This document shows, in pieces, positions 1-9,524 of a stretch of DNA of 64,000 bases. Made by a program: the position numbers and the translations under genes. Each line of letters opens with the position of its first letter. Within the stretch, counting starts at the first letter, position 1. This stretch comes from Caldilineaceae bacterium (GTDB taxonomy: Bacteria; Chloroflexota; Anaerolineae; Caldilineales; Caldilineaceae), in NCBI GenBank assembly GCA_022842065.1, contig JALHQH010000011.1, positions 1 through 64,000 of the forward strand, in the 5' to 3' direction. The notes beneath the pieces were generated by a model. It did not search any database and was not told the origin of the DNA. It saw only the letters and a list, made by a program, of their open reading frames with translations.

Positions 1-2
1 CA

Positions 3-68
3 GCGTGCGTCGCACTGACCAAAGCATCTAGCGGACTGGAAACAGTTGGCGGTCAGTGCGACGCACGC
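3..68. repeat. 18-bp inverted repeat
   Basis: Two perfect complementary arms, 3-20 and 51-68, are separated by 30 bases. No T-tract follows on either side within the window, so it is not a classical terminator by sight. It may be the end of a gene or element to the left of the window. Confidence 0.6.
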
Positions 69-531
69 GATCCCGTTAGCCAGCAAAACGCCGGTTCTCA
101 ACTTGACTTCAGTATAGCAATCAACTGCACTGTGTTTACTTGTGGCGAGATCGGCTATAAAAGTGTGGCCACATACAACTCGTGGGGTTACATCCAGGGC
201 AGACCTTATTATACCGCCGCGGCGATTCCTTGATCAAGTTGTGCCTTACTACAATCGGTGCCGCATAAAATTTGTCTTTTTATCTAGTTATCGTTACACT
301 TTATGGGTCACCTTACTTAACATTCGGCCTATTCGTGATCATACCCTATCCGCTTCTACTCGAAGCAACTTCGCACAAGCTGTGGCTGAAAAGTCATGGT
401 CTATTGTTCTGCCTGCCAACGATGCCACCTTCTTCTAATCAAATTGTTTGCTGATCTTCACCTAATGTGAAGCCGTTCTGTTTGCCTGTTAACCAGCATC
501 TGCAACGATTTGACCAGAAAGAAGAAAACCA
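69..531. other. Non-coding stretch, no gene supported
   Basis: Short open frames exist here (for example 142-438 plus strand), but none has a ribosome-binding site, a recognisable motif or a plausible composition. The right end is the leader of the phosphotransferase, with an AAGAAG-like purine run just before the ATG at 532. Confidence 0.5.
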
Positions 532-1608
532 ATGAACGATTTTGCAACCTTATCACACCGTGGCAAACTGACGCGTTTGCGCCGCTTGGTGCAGACGATC
601 TTGCCGGCCTATGCGTGGGCGAATCCGCAACTGGCCTATCTCGGCCACGGTTTTAATACTACCTTTTGTGTCCGTAATGCAGGAGATGCAGTAAACACAC
701 AATCTGCACCCCATGATCCCAACCGCTATCTGCTGCGCGTCCACCGCCCCGGCTGGCATGGTTCTACTGCCGAGACCCACGCCGCTGTGCAGTCGGAAAT
801 GCGCTGGCTCAACGCGCTGAACCAAGAGACCGATTTGGTTGTCCCGCAGCCCTTTGCCACCGAAGCGGGCGCGTACACGGTGGCCGGCAACATTGAGGGG
901 ATCCCCGCAGCCCACGTCTGTTCGGCGTTGGGCTGGGTGAATGGGCGTTTCCAGGCGCGCTCGCCTAAAGCGCTGCATTTCTACCGCGTCGGCGCACTGA
1001 CGGCCCGATTACATAATCATGCTGCCGCTTGGACCATGCCGGCTGACTTTGTGCGCCACTCTTGGGATTGGGATGCCCTCTTTGGCGGCAAGATCAGCTT
1101 TCCCGGCTTGTCCCCGCAGGAGATCTGGGCGCTGGTGCCGGACCCGCATCGGGCGGTACTCGAAGACGCAGCGTTAGCCCTACAAGGAGTGATGGCTGAA
1201 TTAGGCACTAGCCCAAACGTATGGGGGCTGATCCACTCGGATCTGCACCTGGAGAATGTGCTCTTTGCCGGTGACGAGGCGCGCCCCATCGACTTTGACG
1301 ACTGTGGCTTTGGTCACTGGCTCTATGACATTGCCGTGACGCTGTGGGAGTGGCGGTTGCATGAGCGCTGGCCGGCATTCCGGCAAGCCTACCTCGATGG
1401 CTACAGCCAACATCGTCCGCTGCCCCATGACCAGTTGCCCTATCTGGACATCTATATTGCCGGACGCGAAGCCTCAATTGGGCTGGCGGTTGCCGCGATG
1501 ACGGTCGAGATGCCGGCGTATCATCAATACCTGGCAGAGGACATGGCCAGTGCGGCGCAGACGATTCGTGCGATGCAGGCCGATCTAGCTGAATCTCCTA
1601 CGACCTAA
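532..1608 (+). CDS. Phosphotransferase of the APH/choline kinase fold
   Basis: A 358-residue kinase-like protein of the aminoglycoside phosphotransferase/homoserine kinase II superfamily, which moves the gamma-phosphate of ATP to a small hydroxyl or amine substrate in the cytoplasm. The catalytic loop HSDLHLEN lies at residues 235-242 and matches the HxDxxxxN Brenner motif. The metal-binding acidic segment IDFDD starts near residue 253 and is followed by a GHWLYDIA segment typical of the family. The length is normal for the fold. The next genes are a toxin-antitoxin pair with their own promoter, so this gene appears monocistronic. The substrate cannot be told from sequence: antibiotic, homoserine, choline and sugar kinases all share this core. 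Known resistance enzymes are not obviously closer than other members. Confidence 0.8.
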   Translation: MNDFATLSHRGKLTRLRRLVQTILPAYAWANPQLAYLGHGFNTTFCVRNAGDAVNTQSAPHDPNRYLLRVHRPGWHGSTAETHAAVQSEMRWLNALNQETDLVVPQPFATEAGAYTVAGNIEGIPAAHVCSALGWVNGRFQARSPKALHFYRVGALTARLHNHAAAWTMPADFVRHSWDWDALFGGKISFPGLSPQEIWALVPDPHRAVLEDAALALQGVMAELGTSPNVWGLIHSDLHLENVLFAGDEARPIDFDDCGFGHWLYDIAVTLWEWRLHERWPAFRQAYLDGYSQHRPLPHDQLPYLDIYIAGREASIGLAVAAMTVEMPAYHQYLAEDMASAAQTIRAMQADLAESPTT

Positions 1609-1638
1609 GCGCCGCCGAAAACTGCGGTGTCCAAAAGC

Positions 1639-1668
1639 TTTACTTAATCTCTGACCCCGCTTTATAAT
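1639..1668 (+). promoter_or_regulatory. Sigma-70-like promoter of the toxin-antitoxin pair
   Basis: TTTACT (1639-1644) and a perfect TATAAT (1663-1668) are separated by 18 bases, about 70 bases before the GTG start of the toxin gene. No other gene lies between. Confidence 0.6.
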
Positions 1669-1739
1669 AGGAAGCATGCGATCATGAATTCTCTTTCTGT
1701 TATCAACATTGCAGGTATCTGCGGCAAGGATAATTTGTT

Positions 1740-2024
1740 GTGAAAGTTATCGGCATCATCTGGCTTGAAGATATTGTTGATAAGTTACTGTACAAACACA
1801 ACGTCGAGCAGTACGAAGTAAGAGAAGTGTTCAACAACGCTCCCTTTTTCCGCTTGGTGGAAAAAGGACATCGTCAAGGTGAACATGTTTATGCCGCATT
1901 TGGTCAAAGTGACAGTGGCAGATACTTGATTGTGTTCTTTGTATACAAAAAGGAGCGGCGTGCTTTGATTGTATCAGCACGCGATATGGAGCCTGTGGAA
2001 CGGAGACAATATGACCGAAGATAA
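1740..2024 (+). CDS. BrnT-like (DUF497) toxin
   Basis: A 94-residue protein that resembles BrnT, a RelE-fold ribonuclease toxin of type II toxin-antitoxin systems. Visible family traits are the KHNVEQYEVREVF segment near the N terminus (BrnT usually has KH-V-EA--VF), a GEHVYAAFGQS strand, a hydrophobic YLIVFFVYK strand and the closing SARDMEPVERRQYDRR, which matches the SAR--ER--Y end of the family. The start is GTG at 1740, with AAGGA nine bases upstream. The last 14 bases overlap the next gene, which is a CopG-type antitoxin, as expected for a co-translated pair. The unusual N-terminal extension (MKVIGIIWLEDIV) replaces the usual short beginning. A non-toxin DUF4258-like protein is an alternative. 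Confidence 0.7.
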   Translation: MKVIGIIWLEDIVDKLLYKHNVEQYEVREVFNNAPFFRLVEKGHRQGEHVYAAFGQSDSGRYLIVFFVYKKERRALIVSARDMEPVERRQYDRR

Positions 2025-2277
2025 AAGTTCAATTTCGCAAGCACAATCCTATCAGGAAATTGGAGAATTTTGGGATACGCATGATCTGGGTGAGTTTTGG
2101 GATGAAACCACACCCGTTGAGTTTGATGTCGATCTTAATGCAGAGACCACATACTATGCGCTTGAACCCAGTTTGTCGGTAAATTTGCGCAAACTTGCGG
2201 AGCAACGTGGCGTTTCGGCGGAAACATTGCTCAATCTGTGGGTGCAAGAAAAGACAATCGAGGCGATGGCTGCATAA
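2011..2277 (+). CDS. CopG-type antitoxin
   Basis: An 88-residue protein that fits the CopG antitoxin family (PF12441/COG5304). The core FWDTHDLGEFWDE, then PVEFDVDL, then a ribbon-helix-helix part (LSVNLRKLAEQRGVSAETLLNLWVQEK) appears in the normal order. It should bind and neutralise the upstream BrnT-like toxin and repress the shared promoter through its ribbon-helix-helix domain. ATG at 2011 is chosen because GGAG lies eight bases upstream inside the toxin gene and because the family motif begins shortly after; an upstream in-frame TTG/ATG-type start would add residues read from the toxin frame. Confidence 0.75.
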   Translation: MTEDKSSISQAQSYQEIGEFWDTHDLGEFWDETTPVEFDVDLNAETTYYALEPSLSVNLRKLAEQRGVSAETLLNLWVQEKTIEAMAA

Positions 2278-2301
2278 ACTACTGAAAGAAGCTGAGGGAC
2301 A

Positions 2302-2931
2302 ATGAGCAACAACGACCGCCAACTGCCAGCAACCTCTTTCCGCCGCCAAGACGAGCGCTCGGATGAACTGTTTTACACCGCACCCCGCCGCGTCGTCCAT
2401 ATCGATGATGGCGCAATTCGCGCCCTTACTGCGCTGTTGGCCAAACTCTTGCCCCCTGGCGGCGTCTACCTGGATTTGATGAGCAGTTGGCGGTCGCATT
2501 TGCCGGACGAACTAAAGCCGACGCGGGTAGTCGGCCTGGGCATGAACGCCGCCGAAATGGCCGATAACCCGCAATTGGATGAGCATGTCGTACAGAATCT
2601 CAATGAGCAGCCGACCTTACCTTTTGGCGATGGGGAATTCGACGCTGCGATCTGCACCGTCTCCGTCCAGTACATGACCAAGCCGCTCGAAATCTTCCGC
2701 GAGGTCAACCGGGTGTTGCGACCGGGGGGCTTCTTTGTCGTCTCCTTCTCTAACCGCTGCTTTCCCACCAAAGCAGTCGCCGCGTGGCTATCCGGCGGTG
2801 ATGCAGAGCATCTGGCCTTGGTTCAACAATACTTTACCGCCGCCGGCAACTGGAGCGAACCCAAAACTGCCGCCAACAGACCGCGCCTCGCCGATCCACT
2901 GTATGTGGTCTGGGCCAATAAGGCACCATGA
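2302..2931 (+). CDS. Class I SAM-dependent methyltransferase
   Basis: A 209-residue methyltransferase of the Methyltransf_11 type. Motif I is the variant VYLDLMSSWRSHLP rather than the usual D-G-G-G loop; I know this variant from a group of bacterial and cyanobacterial methyltransferases. The acidic motif IV region reads DAAICTVSVQYM, and the post-motif is EVNRVLRPGGFFVVSFSNR. GAGGGA precedes the ATG at 2302. It starts 24 bases after the antitoxin stop, so it may be read through from the toxin-antitoxin promoter. The substrate is unknown. Confidence 0.75.
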   Translation: MSNNDRQLPATSFRRQDERSDELFYTAPRRVVHIDDGAIRALTALLAKLLPPGGVYLDLMSSWRSHLPDELKPTRVVGLGMNAAEMADNPQLDEHVVQNLNEQPTLPFGDGEFDAAICTVSVQYMTKPLEIFREVNRVLRPGGFFVVSFSNRCFPTKAVAAWLSGGDAEHLALVQQYFTAAGNWSEPKTAANRPRLADPLYVVWANKAP

Positions 2932-2978
2932 CCGCATCGTGCTGACTTGATGACGCGCACCTGATACGCATCGATTTG

Positions 2979-3043
2979 GTAATTACTGACCCCCTCCTAA
3001 CCTCCCCTTAACAGGGGGAGGTTAGGAGGGGGTCAGTAGTTAC
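2979..3043. repeat. MITE-like palindromic element, copy 1 (family GTAACTAC)
   Basis: A 65-bp near-perfect palindrome with terminal inverted repeats GTAATTACTGACCCC and GGGGTCAGTAGTTAC around a GC-rich stem. The same terminal sequences occur at 10496-10627, 27131-27226 and 58813-58895, and a right end alone lies near 23276-23291. It sits between convergent genes and could also act as a bidirectional terminator. Confidence 0.7.
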
Positions 3044-3098
3044 TCGATTTGACTCATTTTGCACGCCATCCACACAAAGCCCAACTTAAACGCAACAT

Positions 3099-5489
3099 TT
3101 AGCTGGTCGGCCGTCTGTGGCGACGCCACACGACTACGAGCGTAACAGCCAGGAGCGCAAGACTTGCGTAGACCGGCATCATCGGGGCAATTCCCCATTC
3201 CAACAAGAGGATCTGCACCAGCGTGCCGAGCGGAATCACCGTTGCGTCGGGCGAAATTTCCTCAAAACCGGCATCGGGCAAAAAGGCGAGCGAGCCCAGA
3301 CACATCTCATCGTTTGTGCCTTCCCCCCAGACAATGTACCGATAGGGATCGGGGTTGATCTCATCGTGTGCGTGTGCGGTGCGGGCGAGCGTCACCCATT
3401 CGATGAAGTTGCTCACATGTTGGTGGTGCCGCTTTTTACCAGCATCCTGATCGGGCTGCCAGGCTGTAGTCTCGCTGGGCAGCGAGGAATTATCCCACGA
3501 ACAGCGGACGCGTACTTTGTCGCCAACCCGAACGCGGATAGGTGTTTGGAATGTATAACTGCCTTGCCAATCAAAATCCCAACGGTCGATATCCAGCAAT
3601 ACCTGCGCCTGTGGAGTATCGGGATTTAGTTCCAGCCGGAAGGTTTTACCAAGGGTATGCATATGGGCCAAAGCAAGGATGATTGATCCATCAATCCCAA
3701 TCGTGTAGTCACAGTCAGAAACAACATGGGCCGCGGTTTGCGCCCTATAATCCGCCACCTGTTTCTGGCAGATCCGCAACAGGCTCTCCTCAAAAATTGG
3801 ATCGACGGTGGGCTGGGTGAGCGCAACTTTACGCGTACAGGCGGGCGTATCGATTCCGCTTGGGCAGGGGATCTCCACCGGGGCCGCCAAATCCAGCGCG
3901 GTGATGGGGCGGAGCTTGCTGTGTGGTGGCGCAAGTTGGAGGTGGAGTGCTGTTTGATCGGGACCGGTTCCTGCGCTTGTGTTGTAGTGCATTTGGATCA
4001 CCAGGATCGTCTCCTGGTTAAGTTTTAGGCCGGTACCCGCTGGGAAATGTAGCGGTAACATGCCTGGCGTCCAACTCGGCAGCGCGCCAATTGCTTCAGC
4101 GTTAGCGGTGCCAGCGATACCTGGATCGCCAAAACAATACCAACCGGGTAATGCGTCCTCCCGTTCCATCTCCTCAATTTGTGCCATGACCGCGCGATCA
4201 TAGGCAAAGGAAATCACATGGTGTACAACCTGCAAGTTGTCCGGCACAATCGTATAGCCGGTGACAAAGCGCTCCTGATCAAGCTGCGGGTCCATAACAA
4301 AGCAGCGGTAATCATCATTCTGTACCGTGCTCGGCGTGAAGCGCTCCGGTAGGCGTAGCACAACATCCTGCCGGATCGGCGTCCCGACTTGCGCAGTGGC
4401 CGTGATGGGGGTATCCAGCGTGCCGCTGATCGGTGCGCCGGCGGCGGCCCAATCAGCAATCGTCTGAATTTCCGCAGCGGTGAGGCGGCGATCATGGACA
4501 AAGGGCGGATTGTTGTCGCTTGGTGGCCACGGCGGCATGTTGCGCATACCCGTCACAAAGGCAAGATCGTCGGCAAAAGCAACGGCATCGCGTGCGGTTG
4601 CCAAAGGATAGACGCTGTGCCCAATTTGGCCTGCTTGATGACAGGCAACACAATTGTCGGCCAGGATCGGCTCGATGTCGGCAAAGTATTCAGGCCTGCC
4701 CGCGCTGGGGGCCACCGGCGTGATTGCGTTGGCCGATTGCAGCGGCGCAACCTGGACAGGCGCAGCAACGGCTGCGACCCGCTCTGTTGCATCAGCGACG
4801 GCAACAAAGTCGAGCTGTAACTGGACCGTGTTCGCAGTTTCAAGCAAGCCGACAATGTTGATTGGGCCAACCTGAAAGTCAGACATCTGAATCTCCACGG
4901 CCGCCGAACCCACCACCTGCGTCTTTGTAACGGAGAGGGTCACTGTCCATTCGACCCGTTGGGTGATGTTGTGAACGGTGAGTAGCCCGGGCAGCTGAAA
5001 GCGTAGCGCTTGGCCGCTGGCGGGGTTGGCCGGCAGGTTGAGCAGATTGTGATCCGGTACAAATGTTGCCAACGGAAAGCGGTCCGACTCCAGATAGGCA
5101 CTGCGTAGCCGCTGATCACGCAGGTTGCTGTCGGATTGGAGGGTGGATAGATCGACGGTGACAACTCCAAGCCGGCTCTGCTGCGGCTCTGCCCAATCGA
5201 TCATGAGATCCCCACTGATCTGTGAGGTTACGCCGGATACGGTGCGCCCCTCAACCGTGCCAAAAAGGAGTTCCTGCACCGCATAGCTGGCTACCGATTG
5301 TGTCGGATCAATGCGATAAAGGATCTGTCCGCTCTCAGTGGCGGCGATGGGGGCGGCGATGGGGGCTGGCAAGATCTGCGTATGTGCTGCTGGTGTTGCT
5401 GCATCGTCTAACGCAATGGTAGAACTGCGACAGCCGAGGGTCAATAGAATAATACAGTAAAGAAGAAGCTGTTTCATGCTGATTTCCAT
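3099..5489 (-). CDS. Lipoprotein fusing YceI, haem-c site and copper monooxygenase-like domains
   Basis: A 796-residue exported protein. A lipobox LTLGC ends at Cys20, so the mature protein should be a lipoprotein outside the cytoplasmic membrane. A YceI-like domain (about 56-232) starts YRIDPTQSVASYAV and contains TVHNITQ. One CxxCH haem site (CVACH, 280-284) follows in a small cytochrome-like domain, with MPPWP at 318-322. The third part resembles the ascorbate-dependent type II copper monooxygenase fold: HH at 423-424, QMHYN at 499-503 and HMH at 609-611 are candidate copper ligands. A transmembrane helix followed by a basic tail (WRRHRR) closes the protein. The start could also be four codons later; both ATGs have purine-rich upstream sequence. 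The reaction is not known. Electron transfer from haem c to copper is an inference. Confidence 0.75.
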   Translation of the reverse strand: MEISMKQLLLYCIILLTLGCRSSTIALDDAATPAAHTQILPAPIAAPIAATESGQILYRIDPTQSVASYAVQELLFGTVEGRTVSGVTSQISGDLMIDWAEPQQSRLGVVTVDLSTLQSDSNLRDQRLRSAYLESDRFPLATFVPDHNLLNLPANPASGQALRFQLPGLLTVHNITQRVEWTVTLSVTKTQVVGSAAVEIQMSDFQVGPINIVGLLETANTVQLQLDFVAVADATERVAAVAAPVQVAPLQSANAITPVAPSAGRPEYFADIEPILADNCVACHQAGQIGHSVYPLATARDAVAFADDLAFVTGMRNMPPWPPSDNNPPFVHDRRLTAAEIQTIADWAAAGAPISGTLDTPITATAQVGTPIRQDVVLRLPERFTPSTVQNDDYRCFVMDPQLDQERFVTGYTIVPDNLQVVHHVISFAYDRAVMAQIEEMEREDALPGWYCFGDPGIAGTANAEAIGALPSWTPGMLPLHFPAGTGLKLNQETILVIQMHYNTSAGTGPDQTALHLQLAPPHSKLRPITALDLAAPVEIPCPSGIDTPACTRKVALTQPTVDPIFEESLLRICQKQVADYRAQTAAHVVSDCDYTIGIDGSIILALAHMHTLGKTFRLELNPDTPQAQVLLDIDRWDFDWQGSYTFQTPIRVRVGDKVRVRCSWDNSSLPSETTAWQPDQDAGKKRHHQHVSNFIEWVTLARTAHAHDEINPDPYRYIVWGEGTNDEMCLGSLAFLPDAGFEEISPDATVIPLGTLVQILLLEWGIAPMMPVYASLALLAVTLVVVWRRHRRPTS

Positions 5490-5528
5490 TCGGTTCCTGA
5501 TTTAAAGTAGCGAGGTTCAGAAAATACG

Positions 5529-5567
5529 AACCGCAGCTTGATCAGAAACTCTATCTACGCTGCGGTT
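5529..5567 (-). terminator. Possible hairpin after the AraC-type gene
   Basis: Nine-base arms AACCGCAGC and GCTGCGGTT enclose 21 bases. On the minus strand the hairpin lies about 120 bases after the AraC-type stop codon and before the lipoprotein start. The following T-run is weak. Confidence 0.3.
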
Positions 5568-5690
5568 GAAATCAGCTTAGCAAATTGGGCTTGGGTTGTC
5601 GTCTACCTGGGTAGGGATGGATACTGCGGAAGGTGACGGCCATCGGTGTACACTGTACTTGGTCGTCTCCTAAAGTGTAGAAGTGGACGC

Positions 5691-6908
5691 TCAGTTACTC
5701 GTTGCTTGGTGGGGCGCGGGACGATGCGCGGCTCGATATTGCGAGGGCGTTAGACCGCACTGCTCTTTAAAGACTTTATAAAATGCCGACTTCGAGTTGA
5801 AGCCCACATCGAGTGCAATGTCGAGCACCGTGCGGGTTGGTTCAGCGATTAAGCGTGTTTTGGCTTCTTCAATCCGATAGGCATTCACAAACTCGAAGAA
5901 GTTGCACGCAAGCCGTTCGTTGATCACTTGCGAGAGATAGTTCGGCAATACATTCAACTGCGTGGCGAGTTGGGGTAGGGTAAGCTTGCCTTGGCGATAG
6001 GGTTTGGCAGAATTCATCACTAGCAGCAAGCGCTCTTTGATGAATTCTGCCTGGCCATCGGAGAGTGTCGAGGATTGGTATTTGCTCTGCTCTGTGCTTT
6101 GCTCTATGCTTTGCTCTGTGCTTTGCTCCTCGTCACTTACCGCTGGTGATGTCATGGTAGCCCGTGGGGACACCTCAACCACCAACGGTGTTTGACGGGT
6201 GGCGAAAAAGCCGATGGCAAACACAAAGAAAATGATGCCGATATCTGATAGCGTGGCAAAAATGCCGGCTGCTGCTGGGAAAGGTAGCAACTGGCTGAGC
6301 AAGAAGAGCAGCCAATTCACAAAGAAGACGAGGGCTAAGTTGTTGAGCCAACGGAGATTGACATCTTCTACCGCGGAAAAGTTGTCCTCCAAATTGCGAT
6401 TGTGTTGGCGAATCTGCCCAAGTGACCAAAAGACATAGATGCCCGTGTGCGAGACCATCGCCAGAAAGACAATGCTTACCGCCAACAGTGGCCATAACGC
6501 CAGCGGCGCATTGAGTTCCTCCAGGATTAACGCACGCTTTAGCTCAGGGCGTAACAAGAGCAGGGGCAACAAGCCGATGAAGCTGGCAAAGGCTGGGAGC
6601 AGATGCCATAACGCCCCACGATCAAAAATGAACTGCCGATCTGTTAATGCACGCGTATACCACCAAAAGAGCGGCCCCACAAAAAAGACCGCCGGCCATA
6701 AGATGCCAATGACGTTGGGATAGCGCACATCGATTTGGCTGGTGCTGAGAAACAGATCAAGCAGGATCAGGCTAAAGATGAAGACAAACCCTGCCAAAAA
6801 GCGATTGGCTGGGTTACTGTCACGCTTTGTCCAGAGGGCAAAGGCAAAAAAGAGCGCCTGTACAACCCCAATCAGCGCAAGAACGGCATACCAGGTGAGT
6901 TGCATCAT
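5691..6908 (-). CDS. Membrane-anchored AraC-family regulator
   Basis: A 405-residue protein with about seven hydrophobic segments in residues 1-245, a polar linker, and an AraC-type DNA-binding domain at the C terminus (about 295-395). The second helix-turn-helix and signature are clear: VLDIALDVGFNSKSAFYKVFK followed by GLTPSQYR. Such proteins are thought to sense a signal in or near the membrane and act directly on DNA. The linker carries a repeated (S)TEQSIEQS peptide, which comes from a short tandem DNA repeat around 6085-6130. The gene precedes the lipoprotein gene on the same strand and is a likely regulator of it, but this is only positional inference. Confidence 0.85.
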   Translation of the reverse strand: MMQLTWYAVLALIGVVQALFFAFALWTKRDSNPANRFLAGFVFIFSLILLDLFLSTSQIDVRYPNVIGILWPAVFFVGPLFWWYTRALTDRQFIFDRGALWHLLPAFASFIGLLPLLLLRPELKRALILEELNAPLALWPLLAVSIVFLAMVSHTGIYVFWSLGQIRQHNRNLEDNFSAVEDVNLRWLNNLALVFFVNWLLFLLSQLLPFPAAAGIFATLSDIGIIFFVFAIGFFATRQTPLVVEVSPRATMTSPAVSDEEQSTEQSIEQSTEQSKYQSSTLSDGQAEFIKERLLLVMNSAKPYRQGKLTLPQLATQLNVLPNYLSQVINERLACNFFEFVNAYRIEEAKTRLIAEPTRTVLDIALDVGFNSKSAFYKVFKEQCGLTPSQYRAAHRPAPHQATSN

Positions 6909-7091
6909 TGGTCTTAAACAAACAATACGCTGCTGCGTAGGAAAACCGACCGTAGGCTATCACAAATTTCGTAGAATTACAAAGTCCCCTGCTGATCGCA
7001 CTAAAACGCACGCACTTCTGGACAGTTGGCGTAGATCTGCATTTGGCAGGTCACCAGCCAAATGCCCTTGCGGCGCGTGTGATTCACTGCC

Positions 7092-9503
7092 CTACTGATA
7101 AGCCAAACTCTCGCGCACGCTAACCCGCGTCGCATTGCGCGCCGGGAACCAACTCGCCAGTATCGCCAGGATGCAGATGATCAGCAGCCAGAGCCCCGGC
7201 CCAAAGAAGGTAAACCGGTAGAGAATTTCCTCATCCAAAACGGTGGAGAGGATGGTGGTGGTCAAGCCGTAGGCCAGCGGAATGCTGACGGGCAGCGCAA
7301 GCAGCCAACTCAGGATGCCCAGAAAAAGCCCCTCGCCAATAAAGAGCCGTGTGATCTGCCCCGATGAGGCCCCAATTGCACGCATAACCCCAATCTCGCG
7401 CGTGCGCTCCAAGACACTGAGTGAGAGCACGCCGCTGAGACCAATCCCGCCGACCACGGCAATCACCACCGCCATAATCGCCAGCAGTTGCAGCAACAAG
7501 TTGTAGGTAAAGAGTTTGCTAAAAACAATATCGTCAATCGTATTGCCGTTAAAGACCGTCTCCGGCGTCACCGCAATATTCTGCGCTTTGAAGCGCTCTG
7601 CCAATGCCAACTCGATCGCCCGGATGTCGTCTGCGCTCGTCGCCGTGGTGGTGAACCAGAGGGCATTGGCGCGATTCGCCGCGCCCAAAAAGCGCGCCAG
7701 CGCGTCCTGTGCCATGTGGATGCTCTGGCTATTCACCGGGTCATAGAGCACGCCGACAATCGTCCAGGTCGCTTCGCGCCCATCTTTGCGGGTGATGATC
7801 AGCTGGTCGCCCAGATCGACGCCGACTTTTTGGGCTAGTGCCTTGTGGATCACTACCTCGCTGCGGTCGCCGGGCTGAAGCCAGCGGCCACGCACGATCT
7901 GGGGCTTGTAGACGGTCGATGCCGCGGGCAAACCAAGCAGCGTTGTCCCCTCATCATCAATGGTGGCCTTGGCCTGGGTAATGGGACGCACGGTCGCGCT
8001 GCCGGTACTCCACTGTTCAATCGTGACGACACCCGGTTGCGCCAGCGCCAGTTGGGCAATCGACTCGGTACGTTGTGCCTGCTCGAAACCGACCCCGGCC
8101 TGATAGGTGTGAATCGAACGCAGTTCCTGATCAAAGGTGAACTGGGTCGAATCTGCGGCACCGTTGACGGCAATAAAGATGATGCCGCTGCCGACCAGCG
8201 TCAGTTGAATCAAAACGACGCGCTGTTTGTTGCGAAAGACGTTGCCCAACGTCAACAGCGCACTATAAGGAATCCCTCTAGCATGGGCGATCAGCCGGTC
8301 GATCAAGCCGGCTGTGCCCCCCAGGCCATAGCTGCTGATCGCTTCGCGCACGGTGATGCCAACGCCTTTGAGGATGGGGATGAGCGCGGCGAGCAGTGGG
8401 GCCAGAAAGGCCACAACGATTTGCACAGTCACGGCCAGCCGATCAACCTGGAAACCCGGATTCGTCGTGTTGGTAAAATCGAGAAAGAAGTTCTTTAAGC
8501 CATTGGCGGCCAACGCGCCCAGCGGCACGGCGATCAACGTGGCCAGCAGCCCATAGGCCAGGACCAGCAGCAGATAGCCACGCAAAATCTGCCCTGTACG
8601 CGCACCAATCGCCTTCATCACGCCAATCTGGTCAACCTGCTGGGTGACGATGGCGCTGACGCTGGTGAAGACCAGAAAGAGTCCCAGGATCACGATCACC
8701 CCGCCCACCAGCCCCATGATCGCAAAGAGCGCGTCGAGCAAGCTGGAAACGGGCGTCCGATCCGGTGGGGTGATGCGGTTGCCCAGCGGCTGTTCGGCCC
8801 CAATCGAATCGATCCCAAGCTTATCCAGACGGTCGCGGATGGCGGCATCAACGGCTTCGGCTTTTGCGCGGTCAAAGGTGCCGATGCTAACAAAGATCGT
8901 GTCATAGTTGGCGCTCCCCACCACTGCCTCGTAGCGCGCCCGGCTCATGAAAAAATCAGGATTGCCAGTGAAGAAAGGGGCAGCACGCGGACTTTTGATC
9001 GTGCCCACCACGTCGACCGCCCGCTCGCGGTCGTCGATGCGCAGGTAAACGGTGCTGCCCTCGGCAATACCAAAGGTCGTGTCGGTCCCTTGGGAGATGG
9101 CAACCGCCTGCCGCGTCGGCCATTGCCCCGTTACTAAGCGCTCTTGGGAAAGGGTCTGCTCCTCGAAGTCGGCCCGCGAACGCAGAAAGGCCGGTTCCCA
9201 CACATCGGCCGCTGTTGCCCGCCACTCGACCAGCCCGGTGATCACCCCCTCCACCTGCTCGACGCCATCAATACTCTTGAGGCCCAATAGCTGGTCGTCG
9301 GTCATTGGTGGATTGACAATGAGCCCAATCGCGGGCGGCGCCGTCCGGCGATAGTCGGTGTTGACCGCGTCCAGAATGAGATTGCGCGCGCCAATGACCA
9401 GGCCAATGCCAAAGGCACCGAGCGCCACGACCAAGGCCACTTGGAGCGTGCGGCTCTTATTGCCCCAAAGATCGACCCAGACTTTTTGGAATATGACATC
9501 CAT
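7092..9503 (-). CDS. FtsX/MacB-family ABC transporter permease
   Basis: An 803-residue permease with one N-terminal transmembrane helix, a large extracytoplasmic MacB-PCD-like domain, three helices near 260-395, a second extracytoplasmic region and a final FtsX block with three helices (about 680-800). Conserved FtsX phrases are QIGVMKAIGARTGQILRGY in the middle and REIGVMRAIGASSGQI near the end. The ATG at 9503 is preferred over the upstream codon because GGAGAG lies six bases before it. It works with the ATPase gene upstream. By family it should use mechanotransmission to export lipids, peptides or drugs rather than move substrate through the membrane. No MacA-like adaptor is present. Confidence 0.9.
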   Translation of the reverse strand: MDVIFQKVWVDLWGNKSRTLQVALVVALGAFGIGLVIGARNLILDAVNTDYRRTAPPAIGLIVNPPMTDDQLLGLKSIDGVEQVEGVITGLVEWRATAADVWEPAFLRSRADFEEQTLSQERLVTGQWPTRQAVAISQGTDTTFGIAEGSTVYLRIDDRERAVDVVGTIKSPRAAPFFTGNPDFFMSRARYEAVVGSANYDTIFVSIGTFDRAKAEAVDAAIRDRLDKLGIDSIGAEQPLGNRITPPDRTPVSSLLDALFAIMGLVGGVIVILGLFLVFTSVSAIVTQQVDQIGVMKAIGARTGQILRGYLLLVLAYGLLATLIAVPLGALAANGLKNFFLDFTNTTNPGFQVDRLAVTVQIVVAFLAPLLAALIPILKGVGITVREAISSYGLGGTAGLIDRLIAHARGIPYSALLTLGNVFRNKQRVVLIQLTLVGSGIIFIAVNGAADSTQFTFDQELRSIHTYQAGVGFEQAQRTESIAQLALAQPGVVTIEQWSTGSATVRPITQAKATIDDEGTTLLGLPAASTVYKPQIVRGRWLQPGDRSEVVIHKALAQKVGVDLGDQLIITRKDGREATWTIVGVLYDPVNSQSIHMAQDALARFLGAANRANALWFTTTATSADDIRAIELALAERFKAQNIAVTPETVFNGNTIDDIVFSKLFTYNLLLQLLAIMAVVIAVVGGIGLSGVLSLSVLERTREIGVMRAIGASSGQITRLFIGEGLFLGILSWLLALPVSIPLAYGLTTTILSTVLDEEILYRFTFFGPGLWLLIICILAILASWFPARNATRVSVRESLAYQ

Positions 9504-9524
9504 GTTTTGCTCTCCGCCTATATG

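Noticed and set aside
142..438. Open frame of 98 codons on the plus strand at the left end
   Set aside because: No ribosome-binding site, no recognisable motif, and composition like random translation of non-coding sequence.
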